From Conexibacter sp. DBS9H8 (GTDB lineage Bacteria > Actinomycetota > Thermoleophilia > Solirubrobacterales > Solirubrobacteraceae), in assembly GCF_023330685.1 (NCBI RefSeq), contig NZ_CP097128.1, positions 2,914,001 to 2,978,000 of the forward strand: a DNA stretch of 64,000 bases, read 5' to 3'. The first letter of the stretch is position 1. Each line of letters starts with the position of its first letter. The notes beneath the pieces are model-generated. The model made no database searches. It had not been told where the DNA came from and worked only from the letters and a program-made list of their open reading frames with translations. Shown one piece after another: positions 1 through 9,053 of this stretch. Both the position numbers and the translations under genes were made by a program.

Positions 1-236
1 AGATCGCCGGCCGCGGGGCCGCGACGAGCTGGGAGCAGATCGCTTCGCTGCTCGCGGATGCCGGCGAGGATCACCGCGTCAGCCAAGCCCGCAACACCTC
101 ACAGCGCGCGGCCCGGGCCGAGCACGCGCTCGCGCGGGCCGGGATCGGCGCCGACCATCCCAGCCTCTACCCCTCTCGGAAGGTGACGCCCGGGGCGGCC
201 CCGGACACGCGGACTCAGGAGGGTGATCCGTCGTGA
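1..236 (+). CDS. 3' end of a truncated gene, possible helix-turn-helix protein
   Basis: An open frame enters from the left edge (first complete codon at base 3) and ends at a TGA at 234-236, giving about 77 residues. The early part, TSWEQIASLLADAGEDHR, followed by an Ala/Arg-rich helix (ARNTSQRAARAEHALARAGI), looks like a helix-turn-helix with a basic helix, so DNA binding is possible. The tail is Pro/Gly-rich and probably disordered. Its stop overlaps the GTG start of the next gene as GTGA, which suggests translational coupling. The N-terminus lies outside the window, so the family cannot be fixed. Confidence 0.55.
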   Translation, partial: IAGRGAATSWEQIASLLADAGEDHRVSQARNTSQRAARAEHALARAGIGADHPSLYPSRKVTPGAAPDTRTQEGDPS

Positions 237-901
237 GCCAGACCCTGTGGATCGCCGTCGGGGTTGCGGTCGCGGTTCTCGGCGCACTGCGGGCCGCCTT
301 CTCCCCGTGCGGGCAGTCGATGCTCGCGAGCCTGACCCCGTACGCTGAGGCCGCACGCGGCTCACGGTGGGCGGTCACCGCTGCCGCCTTCTCACTCGGC
401 GCGGTGCTCGCCGGCGCGGGCACGGGAGCGGGATGGGGCCTCATCGGTGGGCTGCTCCCACCCGGGCAGTGGCGGCTCGTCGCTGCCGGAGTCGTGCTCC
501 TGCTCGCGCTTGTGATCGACGCGACCCCGCTGCGCCGGCGCCTGCCGCTCGTGCGCCGGCAGGTCAATGAGGACTGGATGGTCACCTACCGGGGGTGGGT
601 GTACGGGATCGGATTCGGAGCCCAGCTGGGCTGCGGTTTGATCACCCTGGTCGCATGCGCGGCGATTTATGCCAGCTTCGGTATCGAGCTGCTCGCCGGC
701 CGCCCGCTCACCGGACTCGTCATCGGGGCGGCCTTCGGCGCAACGAAGGCTGCGTCACTGCTGCCCGCCGGCCGTGCGACGGACTCCCGCACCCTCATCC
801 GCCTGCATCGCCGCCTGCTCGCGCTCGAATCCCTCAGTGTTTCCGCGGTCGTCGCCGGCGAGCTGCTTGCGGTGCTGATCCTCGCTTCCGCCCTCACCTG
901 A
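233..901 (+). CDS. CcdA/DsbD-like integral membrane protein
   Basis: A 222-residue hydrophobic protein with about six membrane segments. A cysteine lies in the first helix region (FSPCGQSM, about residue 26) and another in a later helix (LGCGLITLVACAA, about 133-145). Paired intramembrane cysteines, one of them in an F-x-P-C setting, are typical of the CcdA/DsbD transmembrane thiol-disulfide transporters that pass electrons from cytosolic thioredoxin outward. Assignment rests on this pattern and on size only. The GTG start overlaps the previous stop, so the gene is probably cotranslated with it. No thioredoxin-like or cytochrome c assembly partner lies next to it. Confidence 0.55.
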   Translation: MSQTLWIAVGVAVAVLGALRAAFSPCGQSMLASLTPYAEAARGSRWAVTAAAFSLGAVLAGAGTGAGWGLIGGLLPPGQWRLVAAGVVLLLALVIDATPLRRRLPLVRRQVNEDWMVTYRGWVYGIGFGAQLGCGLITLVACAAIYASFGIELLAGRPLTGLVIGAAFGATKAASLLPAGRATDSRTLIRLHRRLLALESLSVSAVVAGELLAVLILASALT

Positions 902-918
902 GCGCTCCTGCCGCGGCG

Positions 919-1356
919 ATGGAACTGAGAGGCCATGGGCTCGCGATCACCCTGCCGGCCGGTTGGGAGGGCCGGATCAGCCGCCGCGGGTCGGGTCCGG
1001 TCCTGCATGCGGCCACCTTTCCCCTGCTGTCCAGTGACGGTGACTTCGGATCGGCGGCGACCGGACGGATGGCTGACGGGGACAGCTTCCTCACCCTCGT
1101 TGAGTACGTCGACCCTGACCAGATCCGCCCCGGGCGCGGCCTGTTCGCTGCGTCCCGGCCGAGAGGGGTGGCCGTCCGGGAGTTCGGCGCCATGCAACTT
1201 CAGGTCACCCGGCGCGGCCAGCTCGGCTGGCAGCGGTTCTTCACCGAGTCAGGGCGTACCTGCTGCCTGTACGCCGTCCTCCAACCGGGGCCCGTCCCGG
1301 CCGCTCAGCTCGTGGCCGTCCTCAACCGGGTGCTCGCCGCGCTCGTCATCTCCTGA
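919..1356 (+). CDS. Hypothetical protein, 145 aa
   Basis: The ATG at 919 is 17 bases after the previous stop, and no convincing Shine-Dalgarno sequence precedes it. The product (begins MELRGHGLAITLPAGWEGRI) has no signal peptide or membrane segment. It starts with a compact beta-rich stretch and has a later aromatic/Cys segment (GWQRFFTESGRTCCLYAVLQ). An opening phrase like 'GLAITLPAGWEGRI' is common in small beta-sandwich proteins of unknown function. The close spacing suggests an operon with the upstream membrane protein. I do not recognise the family and propose no function. Confidence 0.6.
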   Translation: MELRGHGLAITLPAGWEGRISRRGSGPVLHAATFPLLSSDGDFGSAATGRMADGDSFLTLVEYVDPDQIRPGRGLFAASRPRGVAVREFGAMQLQVTRRGQLGWQRFFTESGRTCCLYAVLQPGPVPAAQLVAVLNRVLAALVIS

Positions 1357-1373
1357 ACCTGTTGGCTCCGCGG

Positions 1374-2123
1374 TCAGGCCCCGGGGGGAGCGTCAGCGTT
1401 CGGCGTTGTCGGCGCCGGCCCCGGCGTGGTGTTGGTTGCCGGCGGCGCTGTCGTCGTCGTCGCCGGGGAGGTTCCGGTCGGGCTTGTCAGCGTCACCGTC
1501 GTCGTCGTTGTCCCGGATGACGGCGGCGGGGCGGGAAGCGCTGAGCGCAGTGTGCCCGTATAGACACCGGCGTCGTGGCTGGGCCCGAGCGGACAGCGCG
1601 TCATGTCAGTGCGGGAGCGGTTCAGGTAGCGGGCGCCGATCGCCGTCGCGTACCGGATCGACCCGACGAACACGCTTCTGGTCACCCACAGGCTGAGCGT
1701 GTAGGGCACCCGGCTGCCGTGCCGGTCCACCCGGCCGAGACAGCGCAGCGCGACAAAGAAGCTGCCGCGCCCCTCATAGACCCCGGACCGACGCGCCGCC
1801 AGCCACACCGTCGCCTCACGGCCCGCTCCCAGTGCCCGCCGCACGCGCAGCCGCGCGCAGCCCAGTGACCCGCAGCCCGTTCCCGTGATCACCCACACCC
1901 GACGGATCCGCTCACCGGCGTGCTCGCCGCGTACGTTGACCGCGACGGTCACGCGGGCGCTCATCAGAAAGGTGCCGCTGATGACCGCCTGCCTCGTCCC
2001 GCCCGCCACGGGAGCGGCGAGGGCCGCTGACACCGCCACACCAACGGCCAGCGCCACGAGCGCCACCGGCGGCCAACGCCGGAGCGACGCTCGCCGGGCC
2101 TGACCCTCAGCGCGATCAGACAT
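1374..2123 (-). CDS. Secreted hypothetical protein with Thr/Pro-rich tail
   Basis: A 249-residue protein with an N-terminal signal-like segment (basic start, then VALVALAVGVAVSAALAAPVA, about residues 20-40). Next comes a beta-rich domain with several cysteines (GTGCGSLGCARLRV, ALRCLGR, TRCPLG), and then about 50 residues rich in Thr, Pro and Ala. The layout is that of an exported Cys-bonded domain on a low-complexity linker, but there is no LPxTG motif or second membrane anchor at the end. The start at 2123 has only a weak GGGGGTG upstream. It converges on the preceding gene with 17 bases between stops. Function unknown. Confidence 0.6.
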   Translation of the reverse strand: MSDRAEGQARRASLRRWPPVALVALAVGVAVSAALAAPVAGGTRQAVISGTFLMSARVTVAVNVRGEHAGERIRRVWVITGTGCGSLGCARLRVRRALGAGREATVWLAARRSGVYEGRGSFFVALRCLGRVDRHGSRVPYTLSLWVTRSVFVGSIRYATAIGARYLNRSRTDMTRCPLGPSHDAGVYTGTLRSALPAPPPSSGTTTTTVTLTSPTGTSPATTTTAPPATNTTPGPAPTTPNADAPPGA

Positions 2124-2281
2124 CGCACCGGCACCCCCACACGACCGCGGTCATGAAGCTGTGCAGCACCCGGCGAACCTTAGCCCGCACGGCGAACCGC
2201 TGCGCCGGTCCGGCGGCCGTCGCGCCGGCCGCCTCGGGACCCCGGCCGGCGACGGCCGCCGGCAACTGGAACCCGGCCTGC

Positions 2282-5200
2282 TCAGAGGACCGGACACAGC
2301 CCAGCCGCCGCCGGGCATCCCGCACACACCGTCGGCCCCGGGGCGGAGCTGACCGGAAAGCTGCCCGCGGCGAGGCCGGCGAGCCGGGCGCTGAGGTCGG
2401 ACTCGAGCGCGTCCCGGTCGGCGGCGACGTAGAGGCGCGTGGCCGGCTCGTGGACCGCGGCGGTGAACAGGTGGACGACCTCCACCTCCGCCGCGCCGGT
2501 CCGCAGCGCGGCGAGCGCGTAGATGAGGCGCTGGAGGCCATAGTGGTCCGCGGCGATCGCCTCCGGTGTGCGGTCGCCGAGCGCGTCGGTCTTGTAGTCG
2601 ACGACGAGCAGCCGGTCCGGCTCAGCGGCGATCGCGTCGAAGACCCCGCGGATCAGCAGTCCCCCGCTGGAGAACGTGAAGGGCTGCTCGCGCCGCAGCC
2701 CGGTGGCGGCGAGGAGACGGGCGACGGTCGCATTGGGCGTGATCGCGTCCAGCTCACCGGCGGCGAGGCGGGCGTGCAGGTCGATCCCCCGCGCCCGCGC
2801 CCCGCTGGCGGGCATCGACCTCGGGGGCATCCCGAGAATCCGCTCCGTGTAGAAGCGGTGGCCGCAGCGCTCATAGAGGCTGAGACCCGAGTAGCTCACC
2901 GCCGTCACCGCCGGACTCCGGCGGACCGGGGCGGCCGGCGGTACGGGGCGCGCGGGCGGCACGGACGGCACCGCGACGGGCGCAGGCGTTCCCGGGACGC
3001 CGGCCCCCGGGGACGACGCGTCCACGCCCGGCCCGCCTGCGGCGGTCATCCCGGGAACGCTGGTGGCCAGTGCGGCCGGGTCGCTCAAATCGGTCACGGC
3101 CACACCGGCGAGCCCCCGCAACGGCGGGGCGATCCAGTCGATCGGGACCATCGACTCGGGCCGTCCGGGCGCGCCCGCCCGGACGGCCCCCGACAGGATC
3201 AGACGCTCCCGCGCTCGGGTCATCGCGACGTAGAAGAGCCGGCGCTGCTCGGCCCGATCGGCGACGAGTGCCGCCTCCCGCAGCGCGGCGTGGTCGAGGG
3301 CCTCGACCCGCGTGCCCGCGCCCGGCCGGGTCACCCGCAGACCGAGCCGGCCGTCGGCGCCGATCCGGATCAGGCCGGCGTCATGGGCCGGGCCGCGGCC
3401 GAGGTCGGCGACGCAGACGACCGGGAACTCGAGCCCTTTGGAGCGGTGGATAGTCATCAGCGCGACCGCGTCCACGCTCTCGGCCTCCAGTGGCGCCTCC
3501 GGCTCGCCGCCCCCGGGCCCGGCGGCCCGGCGGGCGAGCGCCGCGACGAGGCCACCGAGGTCGTACCCGTGCGTCGTCTCCCACGCGCGGCTGAGCGCGA
3601 GCAGCTTGCGGACGTTCGCGAGCCGACGGGTCCCGCCGGGCATCGCCGCGACCGCCAGGTCATAGCCGCTCCACTCCAGGACCGCTTCGATCAGCCCGGC
3701 CGCGGGGGCCGACCGGGCGTGCGTCCGCTGGCTGGCGAAGAACGCCTCAAAGCGCGCGAGCCGGCCGGCGTCCTCGAGCTCGAGCGCGTCCCCGTCCCCG
3801 GCAGCGAGCAGGACGAGCCCGTCGAGGGAGAGCCCGCACAGACCGGAGAGCAGCACCGTCCAATAGGCCTCCCGGTCCTCGGCGTTGGCGAGCACCCGCA
3901 GGTAGGCGACGAGGACGACGACCTGGGGGTGGCCCCAGTAGCCGCGGCCACCGACGAGGAACGTCGGGACTCCCGCCGCCTCGAGGGCGCGCTCATACAC
4001 CCCGAGGTCGGTGCTCGCGCGGGCGAGCAGGGCGATATCCCCCGCCCGCGCCTCCCCGGTGCCGACGAGCGCCGCGACCCGGGCGGCGAGCGCCCGTGCC
4101 TCCGCGACCCGCCACGGGGCGCCGAGACCGTCCTCCTCCGCCCACTCCGCCTTCTTGTCGGCAACGAGCAGTTCGACGCACGGCCCGGGGGCGGGCGGAT
4201 CGCGCCGACCGGCTCGGAGCGGCTGGTAGTCGTCGATCTGGTCGGCGAACAGCGCGTTGAGCACGGTGAGGATCTCCGCGCGGGTGCGGAAGTTCGCGCG
4301 GAGGGCGAGGCGTCCCCCTTCCGCGGCGATCTCCCGGCCCCGCTCCTGAAACAGCGACACGTCGGCGTGCCGGAACCCGTAGATCGACTGTTGGGCGTCC
4401 CCGACCATGAACACGGCCGCCCCGGGGGAGATGAGGTCGACGAGGGCGAGCTGGACCGGGTTGGTGTCCTGGAGCTCGTCGACGAGGACGTGGGCGAACC
4501 GGTAGTCGTGCCCGGCCTCGAGCCGCTCCCGGGCGAGCAGCTCGAGGTCATCGAAGTCGACCACGCCGCGTTCCTGCTTGGCCCGCTCATACGCGGCGTC
4601 GTAGGCGATCAGCAGCGCGTTGAGGCCGTCGCGCAGCGCGGGCGCGAGTGCGTCCGCGAGCGCCCGGCGGCGCTCGGCGACCGCCGCCCGATAGGCCGCG
4701 CAGGCGTCGCTGTTGAGCGCCCGCGCGCCACTCGGGAGATCCGCGAGCGCGAGCGGCCAGTCGGTCTCGAAGTCGGTCCGGGCGAGCTGGTCAAGCGCCC
4801 GTCGGACCGTCACGCCCGGGTCGGGGATAACGCCGAGTTCGCCGGCGACGGCGCGGGCGAGTGCCGCGAGTTCGGTGGCGGTGGTGGTGGCCGGCCGGGC
4901 CAGGACCACCGGGAGGCGCGGGTGACGCTGCCCGCGGCTGCGCAGGGCGCGGTGGGCGGTACGGACGGCGTCGGTGAGCGGGCCGACCCCGTAGGCGGCG
5001 ATCAGATCCCGTCCCTCCGGGGTGCTCGCGACCGTGTCGAGCGCGTGGGTGAAGGCCGCCTCGGACAGTTCGGCGGCGGTGTCCTCCTCGAGCACGCTGA
5101 AGCGGGGGTCGAGACCGGCGGCGAGCGCGTGGGTGCGCAGCACCCGGGCACAGAACCCGTGGATGGTGAGGATCCAGGCGGGGTTGTCCGCCAGCGAGAG

Positions 5201-5413
5201 ACGGCGCCGGATCCGCTCGCGCATCTCGGCGGCCGCCTTCTCGGTGAAGGTGATCGCGAGGATCGCCTGAGGGTCGACGCCGTCCTCGAGGACCGCTCGG
5301 GCGTAGCGCTCGACGAGCACCGAGGTCTTCCCGCTGCCCGCCCCGGCGTCGAGCAGGACCCGGCCGTGGCGGCGCTCGATCGCCGCGGCCTGCTCGTCGG
5401 TGAACGCGTTCAC
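2282..5413 (-). CDS. addA: AddA-type UvrD/RecB helicase-nuclease
   Basis: A 1043-residue SF1A helicase with a C-terminal RecB-like nuclease, expected to process double-strand breaks for recombination. Visible motifs: Walker A AGAGSGKT (residues 23-30), DELQD (about 312), QQSIYGFRHAD, TIHRSKGLEFPVV and YVAMTRARERL (about 727). Then come the nuclease motifs: a GVFD acid, VVDYKTD (about 937) and a QRLIY element. A cysteine at about 848 (YERCGHRFY) and a terminal C-x2-C-x6-C match the iron-sulfur 'staple' of AddB/Cas4-type nucleases, which classical Bacillus AddA lacks. The start is GTG, directly abutting the addB stop, so it is coupled to addB. An AdnAB-type assignment is less likely because the partner lacks a functional Walker A. 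Confidence 0.85.
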   Translation of the reverse strand: MNAFTDEQAAAIERRHGRVLLDAGAGSGKTSVLVERYARAVLEDGVDPQAILAITFTEKAAAEMRERIRRRLSLADNPAWILTIHGFCARVLRTHALAAGLDPRFSVLEEDTAAELSEAAFTHALDTVASTPEGRDLIAAYGVGPLTDAVRTAHRALRSRGQRHPRLPVVLARPATTTATELAALARAVAGELGVIPDPGVTVRRALDQLARTDFETDWPLALADLPSGARALNSDACAAYRAAVAERRRALADALAPALRDGLNALLIAYDAAYERAKQERGVVDFDDLELLARERLEAGHDYRFAHVLVDELQDTNPVQLALVDLISPGAAVFMVGDAQQSIYGFRHADVSLFQERGREIAAEGGRLALRANFRTRAEILTVLNALFADQIDDYQPLRAGRRDPPAPGPCVELLVADKKAEWAEEDGLGAPWRVAEARALAARVAALVGTGEARAGDIALLARASTDLGVYERALEAAGVPTFLVGGRGYWGHPQVVVLVAYLRVLANAEDREAYWTVLLSGLCGLSLDGLVLLAAGDGDALELEDAGRLARFEAFFASQRTHARSAPAAGLIEAVLEWSGYDLAVAAMPGGTRRLANVRKLLALSRAWETTHGYDLGGLVAALARRAAGPGGGEPEAPLEAESVDAVALMTIHRSKGLEFPVVCVADLGRGPAHDAGLIRIGADGRLGLRVTRPGAGTRVEALDHAALREAALVADRAEQRRLFYVAMTRARERLILSGAVRAGAPGRPESMVPIDWIAPPLRGLAGVAVTDLSDPAALATSVPGMTAAGGPGVDASSPGAGVPGTPAPVAVPSVPPARPVPPAAPVRRSPAVTAVSYSGLSLYERCGHRFYTERILGMPPRSMPASGARARGIDLHARLAAGELDAITPNATVARLLAATGLRREQPFTFSSGGLLIRGVFDAIAAEPDRLLVVDYKTDALGDRTPEAIAADHYGLQRLIYALAALRTGAAEVEVVHLFTAAVHEPATRLYVAADRDALESDLSARLAGLAAGSFPVSSAPGPTVCAGCPAAAGLCPVL

Positions 5414-8056
5414 TCAGACCGCCCAGCAGATCCCCGGGTGGGCACAGCCCGCGGGTGAGCAGGTCGCCGGACAGGGGGTGAGCTCGCCCGCCGCGAGGGT
5501 GGCCGCCAGCTCCCGCACCCGCGCCTCCACGGCCGCCAGCAGCGCCGCGAGCGCATCCGGGTCGGTGACGTCACCGTCGCGCAGCGCCAGTCCGGTGTCC
5601 GCCAGCGCGATCCCGCGGGGTCGCAGATCCGGGCCGGACAGGGGCTGGTAGATCCCGGCGACCGGGGTGAGCGTGAGGGAGCGGGCCACCGCAAGCATGT
5701 AGAGGGCGACCTGGAAGGCCCCCTCCGGCCACCTCCGGCCCGAGCGTTCGGGCTTGTCCCGGCCGCTCTTGTAGTCCCAGACGATCGCCCGTCCGTGCCG
5801 GTCGGTGTCGATCCGGTCGATCCGTCCGCTGACCACGAGCCCGCCGCCGAGGTCGACGCGGAAGTCGTACTCGAGCTCGGAGGGGGTGAACCCGGGCGCC
5901 GGATGGGCGTCGGCCCAGGCGAGGAAGCGCCGCGCCTGAGCGACGATGCCGGCGAGGATCGCCTCCCGCACCGGGGCCGAGGCGCCCGGGGCGAGCGCCC
6001 CCGGGACCTTCACGCGCTCGAGTACGTCGGGCTCACCGGCGACCTGCCGGGCGAGCAGGTCGTGGAGCAGGGTGCCGCGCACGAGCGGTTCGGCGTCGGG
6101 TTCGAGCGCCTCGGGAGCGAGCTGGCGTTCGATCAGCCAGGCGACCGGACAGGTGTGGAAGCGCTCGATCGCCGCGGCCGAGATCCGGTCGCGGTGACGC
6201 AGCCGGACACGGGCGGACGGCCCGAGCCGGCGCGTGAGCTCCGGCTCCCCGGGGGCCCGCCGCGGGGCGGTGGCGGCCGCCCGCGCGAGCGCTCGCTCAC
6301 GCGGCGTCGGCGCCTCGGCGGGGGTCCAGACGACGTCGGCGAGCCCGCGACGCCGGACGGGAAGCTCGCTGAACAGGGCGCGGATCGACTCGAGGAACGG
6401 GGAGGGCGCGACCTCGTTGCCCTCCTCATCGCAGGTGCGGTAGCTGACACTGACCCGTTCCCGGGCGCGCGACAGGATCGCGTACAGGAGGTAGCGCTCG
6501 CGGGCGAGCAGGTCCGGGGGTGGGTCGAGGACGAGCCCGCCCGCCTCCGCGAGCGCGCGGCGGCGATCCTCGGGGATGAACGGGTCGGGGCGGTCGGCGG
6601 CGGGGAACTCCCCGTCACAGAGGCCGGTGACGAGCACCCGGTCAAACCGGCGGGCGCGGATGCTGAGCGGCTCGGCGAGCAGCACCCCACCGGGGGTACC
6701 CGGCCGCAGGCGCAGGGACGGGATCAGCGCGGCGAGCTCGTCGGGGCTGACCGGCTCAAGCGCCGCCCGAACCTCGCCGATCAGCGCGGCAGCACGGACG
6801 TCGAGCTCGGCGGCCGGGGTGAGCGGCGCCAGCGCGGCGGACGGCATCAGCGCGGCGATCGCGGTGTCGAGATCGGGCAGCGGCGCGGTTCCCACCACGC
6901 CGGCTCGGCGTGCGGCAGCCTCCCAGGCGTCGACCGTTGCCGGGTCGTCGGTGAGCCGGCGGTAGACGCGGGCGTCCCCGGCGAGAACGGCCGCGACCCC
7001 GCGCCCAAGGGCCGTGTGGGTGAGCGGAACTTCGCGCGCGCTCGTGACCGGGACGCCGTAGCGGAGCAGCGTCGCCTCCAGCAGCGCCCCGGAGCGGGCG
7101 AGCGAGCGGCAGACGACGACGATCTCCTCCGGGTCGACGCCCTCGGCGAGCGCGGCGGCGACCTCGGTGGCGACGAGCTCGGCCTCGGCGATCGCACCGC
7201 CGGCCTCGAGCAGCCCGACGGCGCCGCCGGGCGGCCCGGCGGGCGGGTCGGGCTCGAACAGGTGGCGTTCGAGGTGGTGCAGTGCCGGGGCGCCGTAGTA
7301 GGTGTCGAGGGCGGGCAGGACCTGGACCCGGTCGGCCCGCTCGCTCAGTTGCGCGACGAGGCCGGCCCGGGCGGCGAAGGCGATCCGGCCCGGCTCGAAG
7401 GGAACCGAGACGGTGACCGGGGCGCCGACGGGACCGGCGAGCGTCTCAAGGGCATCCTGCTCGGTGCGGGTGAGGTCGTCGAAGCCGTAGATGAACACCG
7501 GCGTGCCCCGCCACCAGTCTGGACGCGCGCGGAGGGCGTCGAGGGCCGCCCAGGCATGGGAGGGGCGATCTTCGGCGCCGGCGTCCGTGAGGGCATCCAC
7601 GTAGTCGCGATAGAGCATCGCCAGTTCCCGGAGCGGCGGGTCCCCACCGGCGGCGGTGACGGCGGCACCGAGCCGGGCCGGCGTCACCCGCTGGGCGCGC
7701 AGGCCGGCGATCGTCGCGCCCACCCCGGCACGGAAACCGGGCCCGGCGGCGGCGGAGGCAAGATGGGTGAGCCCGGCGGCCGCGATCACCCGGCCGAGCA
7801 GCAGCTCTCGGGCGAGGCCGCTCAGTCGCGGCCGCTCACAGCGGGCGCGGGCGGCGATCTCGTCGATCAGCCCGGCGAAGGTGAGGGTCGCGCCGAAGCT
7901 GACCCCCTCCCCCGCGAGCTCGCGGTCGTAGTGGACGGCGTCGAGCTCGGTGGGGACGACGAGCAGCGCGTCCCGGCGGGCCGCGGCGGCGTAGGCGCCG
8001 AGCAGCTCGCCCGCTTTGGCGGAGTTGGCGGGGCCGAGGACGAGGCGAAGCGACAT
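5414..8056 (-). CDS. addB: AddB-type inactive helicase with PD-(D/E)XK nuclease domain
   Basis: The 880-residue partner of the adjacent addA. The N-terminus has a Walker-A-like position that is degenerate (GPANSAKA instead of GxxGxGKT), as expected of a scanning rather than motor subunit. The C-terminal nuclease is intact: ELEYDFRVDL, SGRIDRID (about 740) and VWDYKSGRDKPE (about 760). An upstream Cys (FHTCPVAW, about 632) and a C-terminal cluster C-x3-C-x4-C-x5-C near residues 862-879 fit a 4Fe-4S staple. ATG at 8056 is preferred over GTG at 8059 because GGAG (8061-8064) then stands 4 nt away. Its TGA directly abuts the addA GTG, with no intervening base. Confidence 0.82.
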   Translation of the reverse strand: MSLRLVLGPANSAKAGELLGAYAAAARRDALLVVPTELDAVHYDRELAGEGVSFGATLTFAGLIDEIAARARCERPRLSGLARELLLGRVIAAAGLTHLASAAAGPGFRAGVGATIAGLRAQRVTPARLGAAVTAAGGDPPLRELAMLYRDYVDALTDAGAEDRPSHAWAALDALRARPDWWRGTPVFIYGFDDLTRTEQDALETLAGPVGAPVTVSVPFEPGRIAFAARAGLVAQLSERADRVQVLPALDTYYGAPALHHLERHLFEPDPPAGPPGGAVGLLEAGGAIAEAELVATEVAAALAEGVDPEEIVVVCRSLARSGALLEATLLRYGVPVTSAREVPLTHTALGRGVAAVLAGDARVYRRLTDDPATVDAWEAAARRAGVVGTAPLPDLDTAIAALMPSAALAPLTPAAELDVRAAALIGEVRAALEPVSPDELAALIPSLRLRPGTPGGVLLAEPLSIRARRFDRVLVTGLCDGEFPAADRPDPFIPEDRRRALAEAGGLVLDPPPDLLARERYLLYAILSRARERVSVSYRTCDEEGNEVAPSPFLESIRALFSELPVRRRGLADVVWTPAEAPTPRERALARAAATAPRRAPGEPELTRRLGPSARVRLRHRDRISAAAIERFHTCPVAWLIERQLAPEALEPDAEPLVRGTLLHDLLARQVAGEPDVLERVKVPGALAPGASAPVREAILAGIVAQARRFLAWADAHPAPGFTPSELEYDFRVDLGGGLVVSGRIDRIDTDRHGRAIVWDYKSGRDKPERSGRRWPEGAFQVALYMLAVARSLTLTPVAGIYQPLSGPDLRPRGIALADTGLALRDGDVTDPDALAALLAAVEARVRELAATLAAGELTPCPATCSPAGCAHPGICWAV

Positions 8057-8143
8057 CACCCTCCATGTTGGCGGGCGTCCCGGCGGCGGCCCCCGGACCG
8101 GGTGCCCGCCCCCATGACGGGGCGGGGACGGTCGGGGTGAGGT

Positions 8144-8956
8144 CTAGGCGCGGTATTGGGTCTCGGCGGCGGCGATCCGTCGCTTCACGTCAGCGCGCAG
8201 CAGGAACGCCATCCCGTCGAGCCAGACGCCCCAGATCGCCATCGGCAGGTAGTAGCCGAGCACGCCGTTCCAGCCGAAGGTGCCGCCTTTGGTGAAGGCG
8301 CAGCCGTTGGCGGTGGCGAGGACGATCGCGCCGAGGATCGTCGCCCAACCGACCCAGCGGGGGGCGAGCGGGTGACGGGAGTGGGCGTGGCTGCGGATGA
8401 CGATCACGCCCGCACAGGCCATCTGCAGGGAAAGCATCACCCAGCCGACGAGGAAGCCGAACCACGACGTGTCGTTGAGCGCGGCCGTGACGTCACTGCC
8501 GGCCTGGCCGGCGCGGTAGGCGGCCCCGATCCACAGGCAGCAGGAGATGAAGATGAGCATCACGACGGCGAAGCCGCCGAGCAGCTGACCGATCGCGAAC
8601 AGCGGGGTGGTGCCCTCACGGCGCCAGAGGGCGATCGACAGCTCGATCGTGTAGATGGCGAGGAACACGGTCGCGAGGGCGAAGATCGACATGCCGAGCT
8701 CGACGCCGAAGCGGTGACTGGCGTAGAAGCCGGCGAGGACACGGTCGGGGACGTTCCCGGCGACGGGATGGTAGAAGCGTGAGAGGCCGAGGAACCCGAC
8801 GATGGTCAGCACGGTGAAGATCAGCGCACACCACGCGCCGAACAGCTCGTGCTGAAGCGACATCCGCCGGGGCAGCGACTCATGATCGGCCTCAGGGGCC
8901 GGTGCGGTGGCACCGGCTGCCGGAACGAGGGTGGCGGGGGGAGTGATGGTGGCCAT
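8144..8956 (-). CDS. Multi-pass membrane protein of unknown function
   Basis: A 270-residue protein with a short Pro/Ala-rich cytosolic N-terminus and about six hydrophobic helices (for example ALIFTVLTIVGFLGLSRFY, IFALATVFLAIYTIELSI, LLGGFAVVMLIFISCCLWIG, VGWVMLSLQMACAGVIVI). No catalytic motif stands out, and I do not recognise the family. Start ATG 8956 is chosen because GGAGG lies at 8965-8969, an 8-nt spacing, whereas the in-frame ATG 21 bases upstream has none. It also has a -10-like TAGGTT further upstream, making it one of the few genes here with a clear leader and ribosome-binding site. Confidence 0.7.
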   Translation of the reverse strand: MATITPPATLVPAAGATAPAPEADHESLPRRMSLQHELFGAWCALIFTVLTIVGFLGLSRFYHPVAGNVPDRVLAGFYASHRFGVELGMSIFALATVFLAIYTIELSIALWRREGTTPLFAIGQLLGGFAVVMLIFISCCLWIGAAYRAGQAGSDVTAALNDTSWFGFLVGWVMLSLQMACAGVIVIRSHAHSRHPLAPRWVGWATILGAIVLATANGCAFTKGGTFGWNGVLGYYLPMAIWGVWLDGMAFLLRADVKRRIAAAETQYRA

Positions 8957-8989
8957 GGCGGCAACCTCCCACTCCACCAGTGACCGGAC

Positions 8990-8995
8990 AACCTA
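8990..8995 (-). promoter_or_regulatory. Putative -10 (TAGGTT) for the membrane-protein gene
   Basis: The hexamer TAGGTT lies 33 nt before the ATG at 8956, with GGAGG between them, so the mRNA would have a short conventional leader. No -35 match is evident. Confidence 0.4.
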
Positions 8996-9053
8996 TCGAT
9001 GGGGGGACGGCGCCATCCGCAAGGGAGACACGGCCGGTTCCCGTCTCGGGGAG

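Noticed and set aside
5400..5413. 14-bp palindrome at the addA start, sharing GTGAACGC/GCGTTCAC arms with the 19946 hairpin
   Set aside because: Two occurrences only, one in coding sequence; the shared arm is short and GAACGCGTTC-like words are frequent here.
2153..5458. Very long open frame opposite addA (about 1100 codons)
   Set aside because: It is antisense to a gene with complete helicase and nuclease motifs; GC-rich codons leave the opposite frame open. Its product is Arg/Gly/Pro noise.
5795..8140. Long open frame opposite addB
   Set aside because: Same reason: antisense shadow of a recognised gene, no domain.
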